From contig BSDZ01000005.1 of NCBI GenBank assembly GCA_030268105.1, positions 1,364,001 to 1,428,000 of the forward strand: 64,000 bases of DNA. The letters run 5' to 3'. Below, one piece after another: positions 44,363-57,282 of this stretch. The notes beneath the pieces were generated by a model. The model searched no databases and was not told the origin of the DNA. It was given only the letters and a program-made list of their open reading frames with translations. Positions within the stretch are counted from its first letter, which is position 1. Each line of letters opens with the position of its first letter. The position numbers and the translations under genes are program-made. Source of the DNA: Volvox africanus (taxonomy: Eukaryota; Chlorophyta; Chlorophyceae; Chlamydomonadales; Volvocaceae).

Positions 44363-47300
44363 ATGACACAGACGGCGGACGACTCCCTGTCGGGCAATCC
44401 CTGGTGAGTATGGCGCCATATCTGGAAACAAAATCCTCCAACGAAATTGCGAATGAGGTCAGGGAGGAGGATGAGGCCGAAGAGGAGCTGGGGGTTCGAG
44501 AGTTAGGGGATTTGGGTTTCGTTGAGGTGTTGTCCGTGACAGCGGTGCCGGTCCCTCTAGGGATGCCCTACACGTCCTTGACGGTCGTAATCATATCCTG
44601 AGACTCGGCCTGCGCGTCATGACGTGATGACGCGCCACCCTCGCTACCTCGCCACCCTCAACGCATTTGCGAACTGCCCAACTATCCAACTGCCCACCTA
44701 CCCATGCAGGGTCGAAACGGTATCGTGGCATCCTAGGGTGTTCATTTACCACAACTTTCTATCGGACGCCGAGTGCCGTCATATCAAGCGGACAGCGGCC
44801 CCTATGGTGGGAGGGACGGCAATGGGGATGAGGAGAACAGCAGACCCAGAGGTCACAGGAAATTATAGGCACTGCACGCTCAGCACACTGACAGTATATG
44901 ACATTTATATGAAGCCCTAATGGCCTACGAAAGAAGGGGGGCTTAAGGAGGGGCAATTCTGTGTGCGGGATCCGTCCGATTGCTTGTTGCCTACTGACAT
45001 GTAGATAGACAGACAGACGGATAGATGGAATGATGTACGAAAAATATCGTGATAGAAGCGGCCACTGCCGGCCATCACATCACATCACACCATTATGAAG
45101 ATCATAATTAAACACAACCAACACAACAACAACCGCCCACCCCAGCCGCAACGGCAGCTACCGCTGCCAATCAGTTTACATGCGTGTGCCCCATGTCGTG
45201 CGCAGATGAAACGGAGCTCTGTGGTGGGGCAAAACGGCTCTTCCGTGTTGGACACAATTCGTACAAGTTACGGCACGTTTGTAAGGTACGGCCGCAGTCT
45301 GTACATGCTGGCTATATATACGCTTGACCCCACACATCCTGTCCCTTGTTTTTTTTCTCTTTCCTGCAAGCAGGAAGACATCCCCTTTCATCCAGGCCCC
45401 CTTTTACACCCTTTGGAGAATCCTTCTCCAGTTTATTGATAACTGTGCCATCGCATCCTGCTCTTCTGTAATCCTGCATAATGCACACACGCACGATCCC
45501 TCTCCCGCTCGCTAGTGTCGGCCTGATTCCCTCCCCTTTTGCTGTCCGCATGAGAAGGCGGCGACACGACCCCGTCATAGAGCGAGTGCTGCGCAGAGTG
45601 GCAGCATGGACGAAAGCTCCTCCAGAAAACCAGGAGGACCTGCAGGTAGGTGGCGGTGGTGAGGGGACAAGGGATGGTGAGGATCTCAAGGCTCAGGATC
45701 ACAAGGAAAGCACAAACGACCTCAATGCACACATCCGGCCACGGACATCATATGTGATACCGTTAAACCGGGTTTTAAAACATTATAACGTGATCTTTTA
45801 TGATTAGAGAAGCGATAGCGCCTTCTAGAACGCTCCTTTCTTAACCTTACTACTCAACAAACGTAACACATCATCACTCATCAGCTGTACTCGTCACTCA
45901 CCCGCGCTCCCACACTGACTGTAACACCTCGCGGTTTCCCTCCTCTGACTCCGAAACCACTTGCGCCGCCCCCTCAAGTGACGCAGCCCAAATCTTTCCT
46001 CCTTACCTACCTGCCCATCCGCAGGTCCTGAGATACGGCATCGGTCAAAAATACGGCGCTCATATGGACTCTCTCATTGACGACAGCCCACGCATGGCTA
46101 CGGTACGAAAGCACGTACGCGTGCACACACACATGCATATATACGCACACACATACGGACACACGCGCACTCACACATATGCACACACACTCCGGCGGAT
46201 CCCTCTCCCCACACATCCAGGTGCTGCTGTATCTGCACGACACCGAGGAGGGCGGTGAGACGGCTTTCCCGGACAGCTCCGCCTGGCTGAATGCAGATCT
46301 GGCTAAGCGCATGGGCCCCTTTTCGGAGTGCGCCCGGGGAAAAGTGGCGTTCAGGTTGTGTGCGGGATTGAGAACGGGTGGGGGGTATTTAGGCTGACGG
46401 GTTTTGGGGGTCGGGTTTAAATGCGATGAAGGAAACCCGGAGGGGTGGCGAATTATGTGTTGGGGCCTTCCGTGCGTGACAGATGGGGCGGGAGAACCGA
46501 GTGGGAGAGCACTGATCATCCCTACCCATATCGTGTGCCCATACTCTTCCCGGCGGACGAGGGACATAACGGACCCGTGGGTCACAGGGACCACCCACAG
46601 CCGCGTACTCCACACCCACAGTCACACATTGATAGCTAGCTGTGTTGTGCGCAAGTTACGTATTGTCGTACAAGTCGCTGCTGCTGGAATGCAGCCAGGA
46701 GGGTAAGGGAAGGAGGAGGCGTTAGAAGGTATTCTGTTGTACGGTAGAGCCGATCAGGAATGCGGGAAAACAGCACACCGTGAAAGAGGAAAGCGAGATG
46801 AGTATTTAGCCTCCACCCGCTTGTTGTGGCTGTGGTTTCTCCGCCTCCTTTTACAACCCTGCCGCCGTCGCCTCCACCTGCTTGTTCTTGTTCTTCGCCC
46901 TGGCACGCAGGAGATGACGTTAGCATGTGACCTCGTAAGCCGCCGTCAAAACCCCAATTCACCTTCCCCGCGCCGCTCAACGTGTGTGTGTGTGTGTTGT
47001 GTCTATGTGTGTGTTTACTGCACTACAGGCCCAAGAAAGGCGATGCGCTCATGTTCTGGTCCATCAAACCGGACGGCACCCATGATCCGCTGTCGTTGCA
47101 TACCGGTGGGTGTCGCCACGGCTGTGACGGGAGGGAAGGGGGAGAGGGAAGGGGGGGAGGGAGGGAGGAGGCTGTGTGTTAAGGGCGAGCTAGGCGGGAT
47201 GGCTGGTAGCGGGAAGGTGGTGGTGGCGGCGATTGTATTGCAGTGGTGGTACTGGCGGCGGCGGCGGCGGGGTGGTGGTGGTGGCGGTGGTGGATGGGTG

Positions 47301-48724
47301 TAAAGTGATGGTGATGGCGAAGATAACAACACGTAAGCGAATATCATCCCCCATCCACTCCATGCAAGTTGTCGAATGTACATATTATTTATACAAAATG
47401 ATATCCATGTAATCATATTGTATTGTATTGTATATATGCTTGTTTATGAATGTATTTGAGTCCTCTCTTCTCAGCTCAGCGGTTACGCGAATGCAAATAC
47501 ACCTCGCCTCCACAAATACACAAACACCCCATCCCACCCACCCATATAACTGTGATTGTCGTACACAGGCTGCCCTGTGGTAAAGGGCGTCAAGTGGACT
47601 GCAACGTCCTGGGTGCACTCCATGCCGTACGCGTTGGACCGTTACATCTCGGTAGGTGCTGTGTCGTACACTCGATTTCTGTTACGTTCATGTCATTTTT
47701 TCGTTGTTCGATTATCCCATAAATCTAACCTTAACCCCACCCCCGCCATCTCTCTCCCTAACATTCACACACACGCACAGGAGGGCAAGGCCTCAGCGGA
47801 GCATGACGGAGAGCCCGGAGCGTGTACGGATTTGCACGACATGTGCGAAAATTGGGCGAGCGCTGGGGAGGTAAATGGGGCGGCGGGGATGACAGGGGCC
47901 TGGAGGATGTGTTTTGTGCGTCTGCCTCACCTCCGTCCATCGGAAAGTGCGAAGCGACTAAACTTTGGGTTTTAGGGCTTTGGAGTTTTAGGGAACATGA
48001 CAGCGGCAATCTAACATAACGCAATTCCCCTTCATTAGGTCCCAGGGGCCTTATGCGGAGCCAGCTGTTTGACATATCTCCAGTTATATTAGAGTCATGT
48101 CTTCACGTGCACCAGCCCGCCAGCTTTACCATTTCATTTGGTTCGCCACTCACTTTGTTTAGGTATCGACTTACCGTAAATCCGTACATCCATGTGTGTG
48201 TGTGGGGGGGATGTCTTTATATGGTTGCTCGTCGGCGATACATGATACCGAGTCTCGGAACGATCTAAAAGGATTATGACACTTCTGCATTCTCCTGCCT
48301 AAAATGTTTGTGAGAAAGTTAGAATACGAGCAGTAATACTCAACATGGCTATGCCTCCACTTTTCAATGAAAACAACACTGCTCGTCCCATACGATCCGT
48401 CGTTACCGGGTGTCAGTTTCGACCAACTTCCCAACCACCCATCCCTTCTTCCGCACCTCGTCCCTCTCACGGACTGGAATTTGGAATCGGTTTGGATCTG
48501 GAATCGGATCCGGATCTGAACATGAATTTAATGGATCTGGAAATCTGGCACTCTTATGGGGTCCCGAATTAAAGTGCCATAAAAACCCAGTTTATATGCA
48601 CGCCCAGTGCGGCCGTTCTTGCAAGCGTTGCGAACCGTGCGCTGAAAACGACATTACCTGCATCAATCGTAACCGGGAGCGCTTAGGCTTTATGGTGTAC
48701 GACCAAGCTGAGCTGGATGCCTGA
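44363..48724 (+). CDS. Prolyl 4-hydroxylase with C-terminal ShK domain
   Basis: A 2-oxoglutarate/Fe(II) dioxygenase that hydroxylates peptidyl proline, in algae mainly on cell-wall and secreted glycoproteins in the ER/Golgi. Exons 44363-44403, 44710-44806, 45206-45285, 45558-45645, 46025-46102, 46221-46354, 47029-47105, 47569-47651, 47781-47870 and 48575-48724 join in phase to 305 residues. The Fe-binding pair is in Y-G-A-H-M-D (exon 5), the distal His in S-L-H-T-G-C-P-V and the 2-oxoglutarate Lys in K-G-V-K-W (exons 7-8). Exons 9-10 form a six-cysteine ShK module (C-T-D...M-C-E-N-W...G-E-C...C-G-R-S-C-K-R-C), common at the end of plant and algal P4Hs. No signal peptide or membrane anchor is visible at the ATG used, so an upstream first exon is possible. 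The last acceptor (AATTAAAG) has a weak pyrimidine tract. Confidence 0.9.
46116..46196. repeat. CA-rich microsatellite in P4H intron
   Basis: Imperfect CA/CACG repeats fill most of the short intron 46103-46220 between the fifth and sixth P4H exons. Confidence 0.75.
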
Positions 48725-50747
48725 CGTACAGTGCGCTCGACATGAGATGACAACAGTTTGTCAATTAAGTCGATATGTCTCATGTCGTACTACGTACGGC
48801 ATGCGTCATGCTTCTGGCGGTCAAATTGGTAGTCTAGGAAATGGTTGGTGTGTTTATAGATAGGAACTTGCCCAATGGGTTGGGTTGGATAGAAAGATAG
48901 ATAGGTGGTTGGCCAGGTGGTTGGGCAGTTTAGGATGCGTGCAGCAACGGATTCTCGTACATGGCGTGTCGTAACTTGGAACAGCTGTGCGTGGAACAGC
49001 TGGGAGAGTTGATAAAGCAAGCACTGCCGAAGTGCCGACTGGTTTTGTCATTTTGGAAAATATGCACCTTGCGGATGTCCGTCACATTTACGGTTGCATT
49101 TTCCTGTTGGTGTGCCGTATGTCGTGTACGTCATGCAAGTTTGTTCGGATTTTTCATGAACTCCGGTTGAACTCCGACGAGCGGGGGTTCAGGCAGCCCT
49201 GAAGGGAGCACGGGAAGGGGGGTAGCGGACCGCGTAGGAGAGGGCTACAGAGGGCTTTAAAAACAGTGGCGCCCGCGTGCACGCGTTCCAGCGATGAGGA
49301 ACAGCAGATGGAGACAGGGACGAGGACTTCGTGTTACAATTCATTTCCCCACCATCAGTTAACGAACTAAAATAGGAGGCAAGCCGAGCTGGTACGGCGA
49401 TGATGACGAAAATGGCGTTTCGTGTTAAGTGCTCTGCAGTGCCGCTGACGTGGGCCGGTGTACGGTAAGGTACGTACAAAAAGGAAGGTTTCCAGTACCC
49501 TAGACAGTACTGCAAAGGAGAGGAGACGTTAATTTGGAATCCGAGGGGATGACTGAAAAGGGGGCCGATCGGGATGAAGATGTGCAAATGGGTGAGTGTG
49601 TAGGCGGTGAGACGGGCTGATGGATCGGAAATTATTGACTGGATATCGATGTTCCTTCTTACATCTTAGTATGTTGATTATTTTTATGATGATTTTAGAA
49701 ATAAGATACCCTCCATAGTTTACGTTTATATCTGGTGTTGAGGTGGTGTCGCTCACTAGGGGATGGCATCGCTCGAACCTGCAACTTCGACACCATACAT
49801 TATTTGATTCGCTTCATAATGTGCTGACTGGCCCCGCCGTAAATGTGCGTACGGAGGACAGAAACAGAGAAGACAGCGACGCCTGGGGCACGTATGCATA
49901 TCTGTGTCCGTACGTATGCGTTTGTGTGTATTACGACCAGCTTTGGCTGCGGGCATGTCCAGCACTTGACTTGTTCCGCAACTTGACGAAGCTCTCAGAC
50001 AGAAGACAGACTGAATATGAATTTTCGGAGCGTGGGGTCAAGCGTTGACGACAGGTAGATCAGGTTAGCATGAGGTGTCCCGTCGAGCGAGGCCCCCGCC
50101 AAGGATCCTCATCTGATGGAAAATAAACAAGTATGACGATGAAATATAGAAAAGGGAATGGGGCGGAATGAACTTGTAATGGTACCAAATTTACGACGTA
50201 GTCAAGCCCGCCCCTCGTTGCATATTGGTAGTTAGCTCGTCAAAATGTACAGTGCCTGGATATTTCAAGCCGTCGACTTTTTTCCTATGTATCACCTTCT
50301 CTGCCGTGTTCACCTGGTTATTTTTCCCTAATTGTAAGCAAAGTCCATAGGCTTATAACCCATCATAAAACAGAATCTGAGAGTGAGGCAGGCGTGGCAT
50401 CTCACGGAAACGTGGGCCTTAATGCTGTCCTTAACACTTGCACCAAGGTTAGTGATGTTACTACGGACAACTTTAGTTAATCTCTCTTGGGGTCAGGCCG
50501 AAGTTGTCCTGAGATTCCCGCCAATAGAAGTTTCTAGCTTTTCTGTTGCGGATGACACGCACCACCGCGATACGTAATACATCATAAGCCGAGTTTAGCG
50601 CGTTAGAGATTGGCTGTTCGTATGCCAAACAGCGCCTGAGATGGACGCAAGCTTACTTCCAGCACCATATCCCTGGTCCTCATATCTATCTAAAATTATT
50701 ATTATGATGGTCTTCCGATATCTTTCAACTGTTCTGACCTGACCCGC
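48725..50747. other. Intergenic region, no gene recognised
   Basis: It lies between the P4H stop and the Nudix gene. Short open frames on both strands (for example 48987-49202 + and 49189-49587 -) have no recognisable motif or splice partners. A + strand TGTAA lies at 50175-50179. Confidence 0.45.
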
Positions 50748-53446
50748 ATGTTGGCTTGCTTCCCCAGTGTGGGCGGCTTCCAAGTCGTAAGGCGCTTTCC
50801 CTTCCCTAGCGCCTCCTTAAAGGCACCCTATAACCTTTGGATTTCTGGATTCTGCTCGTTCGTGCCTTCTACGCCACCTCATTTCCGACCGCCTAACGTC
50901 GTCGTCGCCGCCGCACCCGCCGGGGAGAGTCGCGGTGGCTCCACCTTAGGCCCCTCCGGAAACGGCGGCCTAGCCCCGGGGCACGCAGTCAGCGGCGGAG
51001 GTAGCCGCAGCACTGCCACTAGCATCCCCTCGGCAGGAGCAGCAGCAACGGGGAGCAGCAGTGGTAACTGCGGCAGCAGCAGCACCAGCAGCAAACCAGG
51101 TAGCGGCGCCGGCACAGGCTGCAGTACGCGCGGCCAGGCTGCAGTACGCGTGACCGCACTGCGTACGGTTGATCCGGTCGTAGCCGCCGCCTCGGCGACG
51201 CGCACATTGTCAGTGACACCTCGTCCTGCAACGGCGGCATCGGCGGCGGCAGTGACAGCAGCGACGGCGGTGTCAGTAGTGAGGGATCGTGGGACGTACA
51301 GCAGCGTTGACAGCATGGATGGCGGCGGTAGCGGTGGTGTACGGCTCCTAGTTGTGGTCGGTGTTGTCCTATTGGACGACCCAGAGTGGACGCAGGCGAC
51401 GGCGGGTGCAGGTAGCGTTGGCGTGCTGTGGTTTCGACAGATTGGGGGAGCCTGGCACATTTGTTATTTTCACAAAGTGGCATCTCAGACTCAAACTCAA
51501 ACTCCATCCCGGGAACTTCTTCCCGCCCTCATTGTACCCTTCTACTGCGTGTTGCCTTCAGCTCCGTTAGCGGCATCTCCTGTCCCACTCGTAGTGCCTT
51601 CAGCTCCGCTCGCTCCCGCAACCTTTTGTGTTCGGCTTGACCTACATATCTTCTATTCATCACCTCCTCCTGCATTTCTTTAGTGAACCCGCTCCAATCC
51701 TCGCCGCGTATTCCCACCATGGCTTTTTCCGTTCCCACCGTGGTATGATTCCTGCCGTGCCCCTCCCCTCCCGCCCTGCCCTTATCAACCCTACTGACCC
51801 GCCACTTCTTCATGGCGTCACTGACATCGCAGCTGCCAATAAGAGAGTCGCTGCCCCTTCAGCGGCAGGTGCCGAGGCTGTAGCGGTAGCGGCGGCGGCC
51901 TCCAGTGCTGAGCTGGGGCCCATCAGCGATAGCGTCTCTAGCTGCTATAGCGACGGTGGTTATGTACCCAAGCCCGTTCGCGTGCTGTTGGCGCAGAGGC
52001 CTGAAGGGAAGTCCAACGCGGGGCTGTGGGAATTTCCGGGCGGCAAGGTCGACCCGAGGGAGACGCCCGAGGTGCGTGTGTGTATTGCTGCTGCTCCCGC
52101 GGGGGCAGGAGGGAGGAGAGGGCAGGAGGGGGGAAGTTGAATAAACGAGGCTTGACACCGCTGTAGGCTCTCCCCATAGGGGAGGGGGCAGGGGACGAGG
52201 GGAGACATCTCGGTTGTAGAGGGGTTGGCCGTGTGCGGGTTCGGGAGTTGCAGAGTTGGGATGGAGCGTGTCTGTGTGTGTGCTGGGTTTCGGAGTGCAT
52301 GGGGAGAACGTGACCGCATGTGCTCGCTCGTGAGAAGGCGACAAATTTACACCTCGTCAACTCAAGAGATAATCGTTCAGCTCTTGAAATCTGAATTGAT
52401 TGAAAACGCAAGTTATTTTTTTCAATCTCCTTCCAGTCCCTCCTACAACTTTTTGACTCTTCCTGGTCAACTCCATGCGATCATGTTAAGATACGGATGT
52501 TTTGATCTGAATATTTTGAGATCTTATCCCGTACTGCATCCCTCAGTTCCTTTAAAACCTGAAACCTGAACCCCTCATCAGCCTCTTCACCGGGTTTATT
52601 GCCCTCCTCACCCCTCACCCCCATTATGCCTTCGGGTCTTACGTTGACAGGAGGCGCTTATTCGGGAGCTCCGGGAGGAGTTGGGCATTACCGTGGAACC
52701 AGCTGACCTCATACCGCTCACCTTCGCCTCGCACACTTACTCCACCTTCCACCTGCTCATGCCGCTGTACGGTAAGAAATCGTGAGCATGCGATTGGTGC
52801 CGTACACAGTGTTATATTTATCATATCCTGCTTTTTCACCTTTTATTGAGGTTACGTGATGATAGATGCCGCGATGTAAAATGGGTTTATAATATCAGTC
52901 AGAACGCTGTTCCGCGGAATGTGTGGGGAGAATGGAACGGAACGTCAGCTGGATGTATGATTTTCCAATGGACTTGGTGGCTATGAACCGTGAGTTGCGC
53001 GAGAAGGCGATGGTCATGTTGACAATGCAAACCTGTTTACGAAGTTTTGGGTTAACAGCAATCTGCTTTGTGCTTTGTTAGATTTGACAATTTAGGTTTG
53101 ACACATAAGAGTGTCAAATGACGCGCGTGTCATGCCAACACCGTTGAAGTCCGAAACCCAATTTCAACCCCCGAAATTGCCAAATTTACAAACAATATAA
53201 ATTGCCAAATTTCTAACGTCCTAAATTAACAAAATTCTCAAACTTTTTAATCCTATGATGCTTTGTTGTTTTGGTGCGGGTGCAGTTTGTCGGCGGTGGC
53301 TGGGGGAACCCGTAGGGGCGGAGGGACAGGCAGTGGCGTGGGCGACTCCGGAAGAAGTATCGTCGTACAACCTGACGCCCGCGGACGTCCCACTCGTTCC
53401 TGTCGTACTAGCGGCCATGCGGTATGGCACGCCGGTACGGCCCTAG
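50748..53446 (+). CDS. Nudix hydrolase, MutT / 8-oxo-dGTPase type
   Basis: MutT-type Nudix enzymes hydrolyse nucleoside diphosphate derivatives, typically oxidised dGTP, to keep them out of DNA. Exons 50748-51411, 51833-52071, 52651-52771 and 53286-53446 join in phase, 394 residues if the ATG at 50748 is used. The Nudix box GX5EX7REUXEEXGU is complete and split by an intron: G-G-K-V-D-P-R-E-T-P-E then E-A-L-I-R-E-L-R-E-E-L-G-I. It is preceded by V-L-L-A-Q-R-P-E-G-K-S-N-A-G-L-W-E-F-P, the usual MutT strand, and followed by R-R-W-L-G-E-P-x-G-x-E-G-Q-A-V-A-W, as in MutT C termini. The first beta strand (L-L-V-V-V-G-V-V-L-L) is at the end of exon 1. About 190 residues of Ala/Ser/Gly-rich sequence precede it, unlike bacterial MutT (~130 residues), and may include an organelle-targeting peptide. 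The start is uncertain; TGTAA near 54102 may be the polyadenylation signal. Confidence 0.85.
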
Positions 53447-53627
53447 AAGTCCCATAGTTGTTTTGCTGAGTTGCGGTGTGTGTATGTCTGTGTGGACGTG
53501 TACGTGCCTGTTCGGAACAGGGAAGGAGCATTATAGTTGATAAGTCAATGCTAAACTAATGATGTAGAAATTGCGAGATAAAGTTATGAAATTTTAATGT
53601 TCATGGAACTATCGCGTGTGGCGTTTC

Positions 53628-53669
<42 letters not shown>

Positions 53670-55891
53670 TATTTGTGTGAAAGTTGTTATTTAATGCGGC
53701 ATCCAACGCACTTGTGGTTTGAGAGGACCGTCTGCATTCGTGAGTCCTGCTACACTTCGGTCCTATCCCTAACTGCCAACTTATACTTTGTTTGTAAACA
53801 TGGTACGACAGTTGTCACGCAGCTCTACCTCCCATCCCCATAGCTGTGAGTCTCAAACCCCTGGTCGTGCGTACTGTAGTCCTCAGTGATACGGGTACGG
53901 CAAAACACCTTAGGCAAAATATTAAACACGCGACTCGCAGGTACAGCTTGTAGCTTCAGCACGCGCTCCTCAATGGTTTGTCTGAACAGGTTTTAATCTA
54001 ACGTGTGTGTTTTTATGTTTCGTGTGCGAACGGCCGCTGTGTGTAGAAGAATGTTGTAGTGCACGGCTTGCCAACAAATGTGATCAGACATCAAGTAAAC
54101 GTTGTAAATGCGGAGTAGATGTGGAAGCATGAGAGTGGAAGCACTGTGCTGCTCCCAATAATTTAAATATATACATATGCGTGGAGTAGTTATTTCATGG
54201 GTCAGGCAGTATATGAGAAGATGTCCTGTCCAAGGGTAAGATAGCATAGAGCCGTACCCCGTCGAACAATTCGCAGGATACTTCGAGTAGATGACTAAAC
54301 CATGCATGAGATAGAGGCTTTATTCCTATGGCATGTGCCGAAGCACCAGTACAATATTGCTGGATAGTGCAGATATATTCTCATTCTCACTCATTACACG
54401 TCTCACACTGTTTGATGTGCGTTGAATGAAGTAGGGAAGCTCAACCGCCATTTTTTGTTGCGCTGACTGTGAACTCGACAACTTGTTGGCGTGGTCACAG
54501 AACAATGAACAAAACAAGATACCAATAACTGAGCAATAGGGGACCAAAGTACAGTCCTGAGCAATCGGATTGTGCGGTAACTGTCGTACCTCACTTTCCA
54601 GCTAGGATACTGCCTCTCAGGTAACCCGCCTTAGCAAGCCAAGCCTGCAATATACTTGCATCGAATATCAGGGTGCTGAGGCGCTGCCACTGGAATAAAC
54701 GTAGATATTACATGTGTGTACGAAGATACGTAATATGTGCATACCTGCATATCTGCATATACGTACGCGATTACTAACAACAATCCACAGAATGTGAGTA
54801 CTCAGATGATTCCGCCATTCCGAATAAATGTCGGAGTGTCGGAATCCAAAGGTAAACCCCAAGGGAGTAAATGGCACCACAAGGGAGCGGTTCCGTGCTG
54901 GTACCCCAGTATCGGCACGAGAATCCGTGTGATGATGGTGGATATCAAATTCAAGCAGCAGGATCCCCGGGCTCACAAGTATAGTAGTCGTAATCCTGCA
55001 AACTGAAGAAAATATTATGGTTGCAGCACCCTTTAAAAACCTAATGATAAGTCCCTCACAGGTAAGGCCGGCATCACATGCGGAGGCTGCAATGAGGCTG
55101 GTTGCACCTGGTGATCAGGGATGTATGAAGGGGGCGGTACATCACAGCAAGCAGGGGAGAGCCTCCCCCGTTGGAAGCAGTGGCTCCGGGATAGATTCTC
55201 TAACGAAGCCCAACACAAATTGCGCTCATTGGCTGGTGAGGATTGCCCCGTGACTAACAACAGGATGCACGAAAGACTCGTGAAAGGGACCCCTACATAC
55301 GTCCGCTATAACAACAGGACGCACGAATGACTTGCTAGGGAATAACAGCCACACATGAACGCATTGATGCACCCCCCCGTGCATTGGCCCGGCCTGGCTG
55401 TCAAAACTGCTGCGGGTCTCGCGGCCACATCTCTCACAATCACGCGAAAGCGAGCCCTAGATACGGGAGCATTATCTCAACCGATGGCACCTCAGTACCC
55501 TTGCAAATCTATTGCATATCAAACAGTACAAAGATACTAAACGTGGTAGGAGCAAGAGGTAGCATGCAATCAAGAGCACGTAAGACATATAGAGGGCCTG
55601 CAGCAGGGGAGGCCTGCAGCTGCCTCAGCTAGCGAGTGCCAATCATCGCATGTCTGCGAAATGCACCAGTTAGGTAAGAGATACTCACGGCGGTAAAATT
55701 ATAAAATTCAACGTGCACGCACTTTCCATTTTACCTGACCTTGCTGCTGCAAGCATAATTGGATCAGAAATGTGAAGTGTATTGGGTGTGTTTTAACTTG
55801 TAGACGGTGCGAACCGTCACAGTTGCATATCTAAGAGTTGTGGCACTGCAACTGCCTACAAATTAACGCGCCCCCTCGCGGCAAGCCTCCA
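53447..55891. other. Gene-poor region next to a copia remnant
   Basis: It contains the Nudix 3' region, a GT/GA microsatellite and AT-rich sequence. Short minus-strand open frames (for example 54326-54547) have no recognised motif. The part just below 55892 may be remnant LTR of the copia element, since a purine-rich GAGGGGGCGCG on the minus strand at about 55865-55880 is where a polypurine tract would be. Confidence 0.4.
53632..53670. repeat. GT / GA microsatellite
   Basis: A TG run followed by an AG run of about 20 bp downstream of the Nudix gene. Confidence 0.88.
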
Positions 55892-56310
55892 CTAGACTAC
55901 ACCCCTAGCAGCGCGGCACCACTTCAACTTTGCCTCGCCCAAAGCCTTCATCATGACATCAGCTACCATCTTCTCCGTGGGACAATATCCCAACTCAACT
56001 TCCCTATTAGCGCCCCGCTCCCTGACCAGATGATGCATCACATCAATATGCTTAGACCGCTGTAAGATCATGGGGTTGTTGCCGAGATTCATCGCCCCCT
56101 GGGAATCAAGCTTGATGATGACAGTGGAAATACCCAGCTTCAGATCATCAGACAACCTAGACAACCACAGAGCTTCTTGCACTGCGCTGGAAAGAGCCTG
56201 ATACTCCGCCTCCACTGACAATGCTGCTACAGTACGCTGGAGTTGGCTGCTCCAACTTATCGCGGTACCATTTACGAGGAAAACATTACCAGTCGTCGAA
56301 CTGCTCCAGC
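55892..56310 (-). pseudogene. Ty1/copia RNase H remnant
   Basis: On the minus strand this encodes the end of a copia-type pol: S-T-T-G-N-V-F-L-V, I-S-W-S-S-Q-L-Q, S-V-E-A-E-Y-Q-A-L, then L-D-S-Q-G-A-M-N-L-G-N-N-P, R-S-K-H-I-D-V-M-H-H-L-V-R-E and a final C-P-T-E-K-M-V-A-D-V. These are the standard landmarks of the copia RNase H domain and its C-terminal tail. Similarity starts abruptly near 56305 at S-T-T-G; the expected reverse transcriptase upstream is missing, so it is a truncated relic. No second LTR was found. The stretch itself has no internal stop. Confidence 0.85.
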
Positions 56311-56599
56311 AGCATTCGTAGACGGACCAGCAGTAGAATTACCACCACCACCTGCTGGTCCGCCGCTACCACCCGGACCTCCTGCAAACGGGCCGGCACC
56401 AGCATTGGGGTATATTTATAAGAAATCTTCGATAATATTTATTTGGTTTGATAATATATGAAATCGCCAGGGTTGTTACGATGGACCTCGATTAGTGGTT
56501 TCCCGCTGATGTCGGTCATCCCTTTTTGACATCGCAATTGCAGGACATCATGCAAAAAACGATCGTACATAGACGTCGAGGCTGAGTACTATATTGAAA

Positions 56600-57282
56600 C
56601 GGACATCGCATTATAAGCTGCTTTATCATGAAAATATTTGTGGCCTGTGAAACATTTTTCCGTCGTTTCCATGCAGACGCGATTGCCGATACGGTACGCG
56701 CGCGATAGCCCGCGCACGGGACAGGCGGTACAAGATTAATAGAATTGATACAAACATCCTCAGAATCATAAGTCCAATCCATATTATTCAAAACATTTCA
56801 AGCGCTTTACCGATGATGAGTTGCAGCCGAGTCCGCAGACGCACTCGTCACAATAGCCACCTTTAAAACGCGGTTTCCGATAATTGGAAAGCGCCGGATA
56901 TCGATGGTTAAGTACGTCGTTGCTTTCGGCGCCCCCGCGTCTGCCCTAGTTTTCCCTGCCTTAATGCCCAAGTGACGCATGTACGTTCCTACGATGCAAT
57001 TACAGTGGATCAAATTCGGATCGTCGCTTGGTGAATCTTCGACCTGAACACAATGTAAAGATTAAACTGGCTGCTGGGAAAGTATATAGGTACGATGCGA
57101 TACGATGCTATAGGCACGCACTCGGAGAATGAATGATACGTTTTTAGTTCTGAGCTTCAAAGCAAAGTTTCCCTGCCCGTCAGCGATGGATGACGAATTA
57201 CCGTTTCATCCTAAGCGATCTGGATTATCTCTGATTACTTCCTTCCGTGGTACCTCCGAAACGAGGTCATCCAGATTCATAT
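56600..57282 (-). CDS. Tentative small spliced gene, unknown
   Basis: Weak model on the minus strand. A short first exon (ATG 57282 to 57256, M-N-L-D-D-L-V-S-E) joins in phase to 57043-56811, which encodes a non-repetitive segment with H-C-N-C and Y-L-T-I-D-I-R-R-F-P-I-I-G. A third exon could begin near 56764 after a very short intron and would supply a hydrophobic stretch (M-F-V-S-I-L-L-I-L-Y). The middle exon has good composition and a GTAAAG donor, but the flanking exons are short and the last intron is only about 50 bp. No family was recognised. It may be a relic or chance. Confidence 0.25.

Noticed and set aside
49189..49587. Minus-strand frame of 132 codons
   Set aside because: No recognisable motif and no supporting exon on either side.
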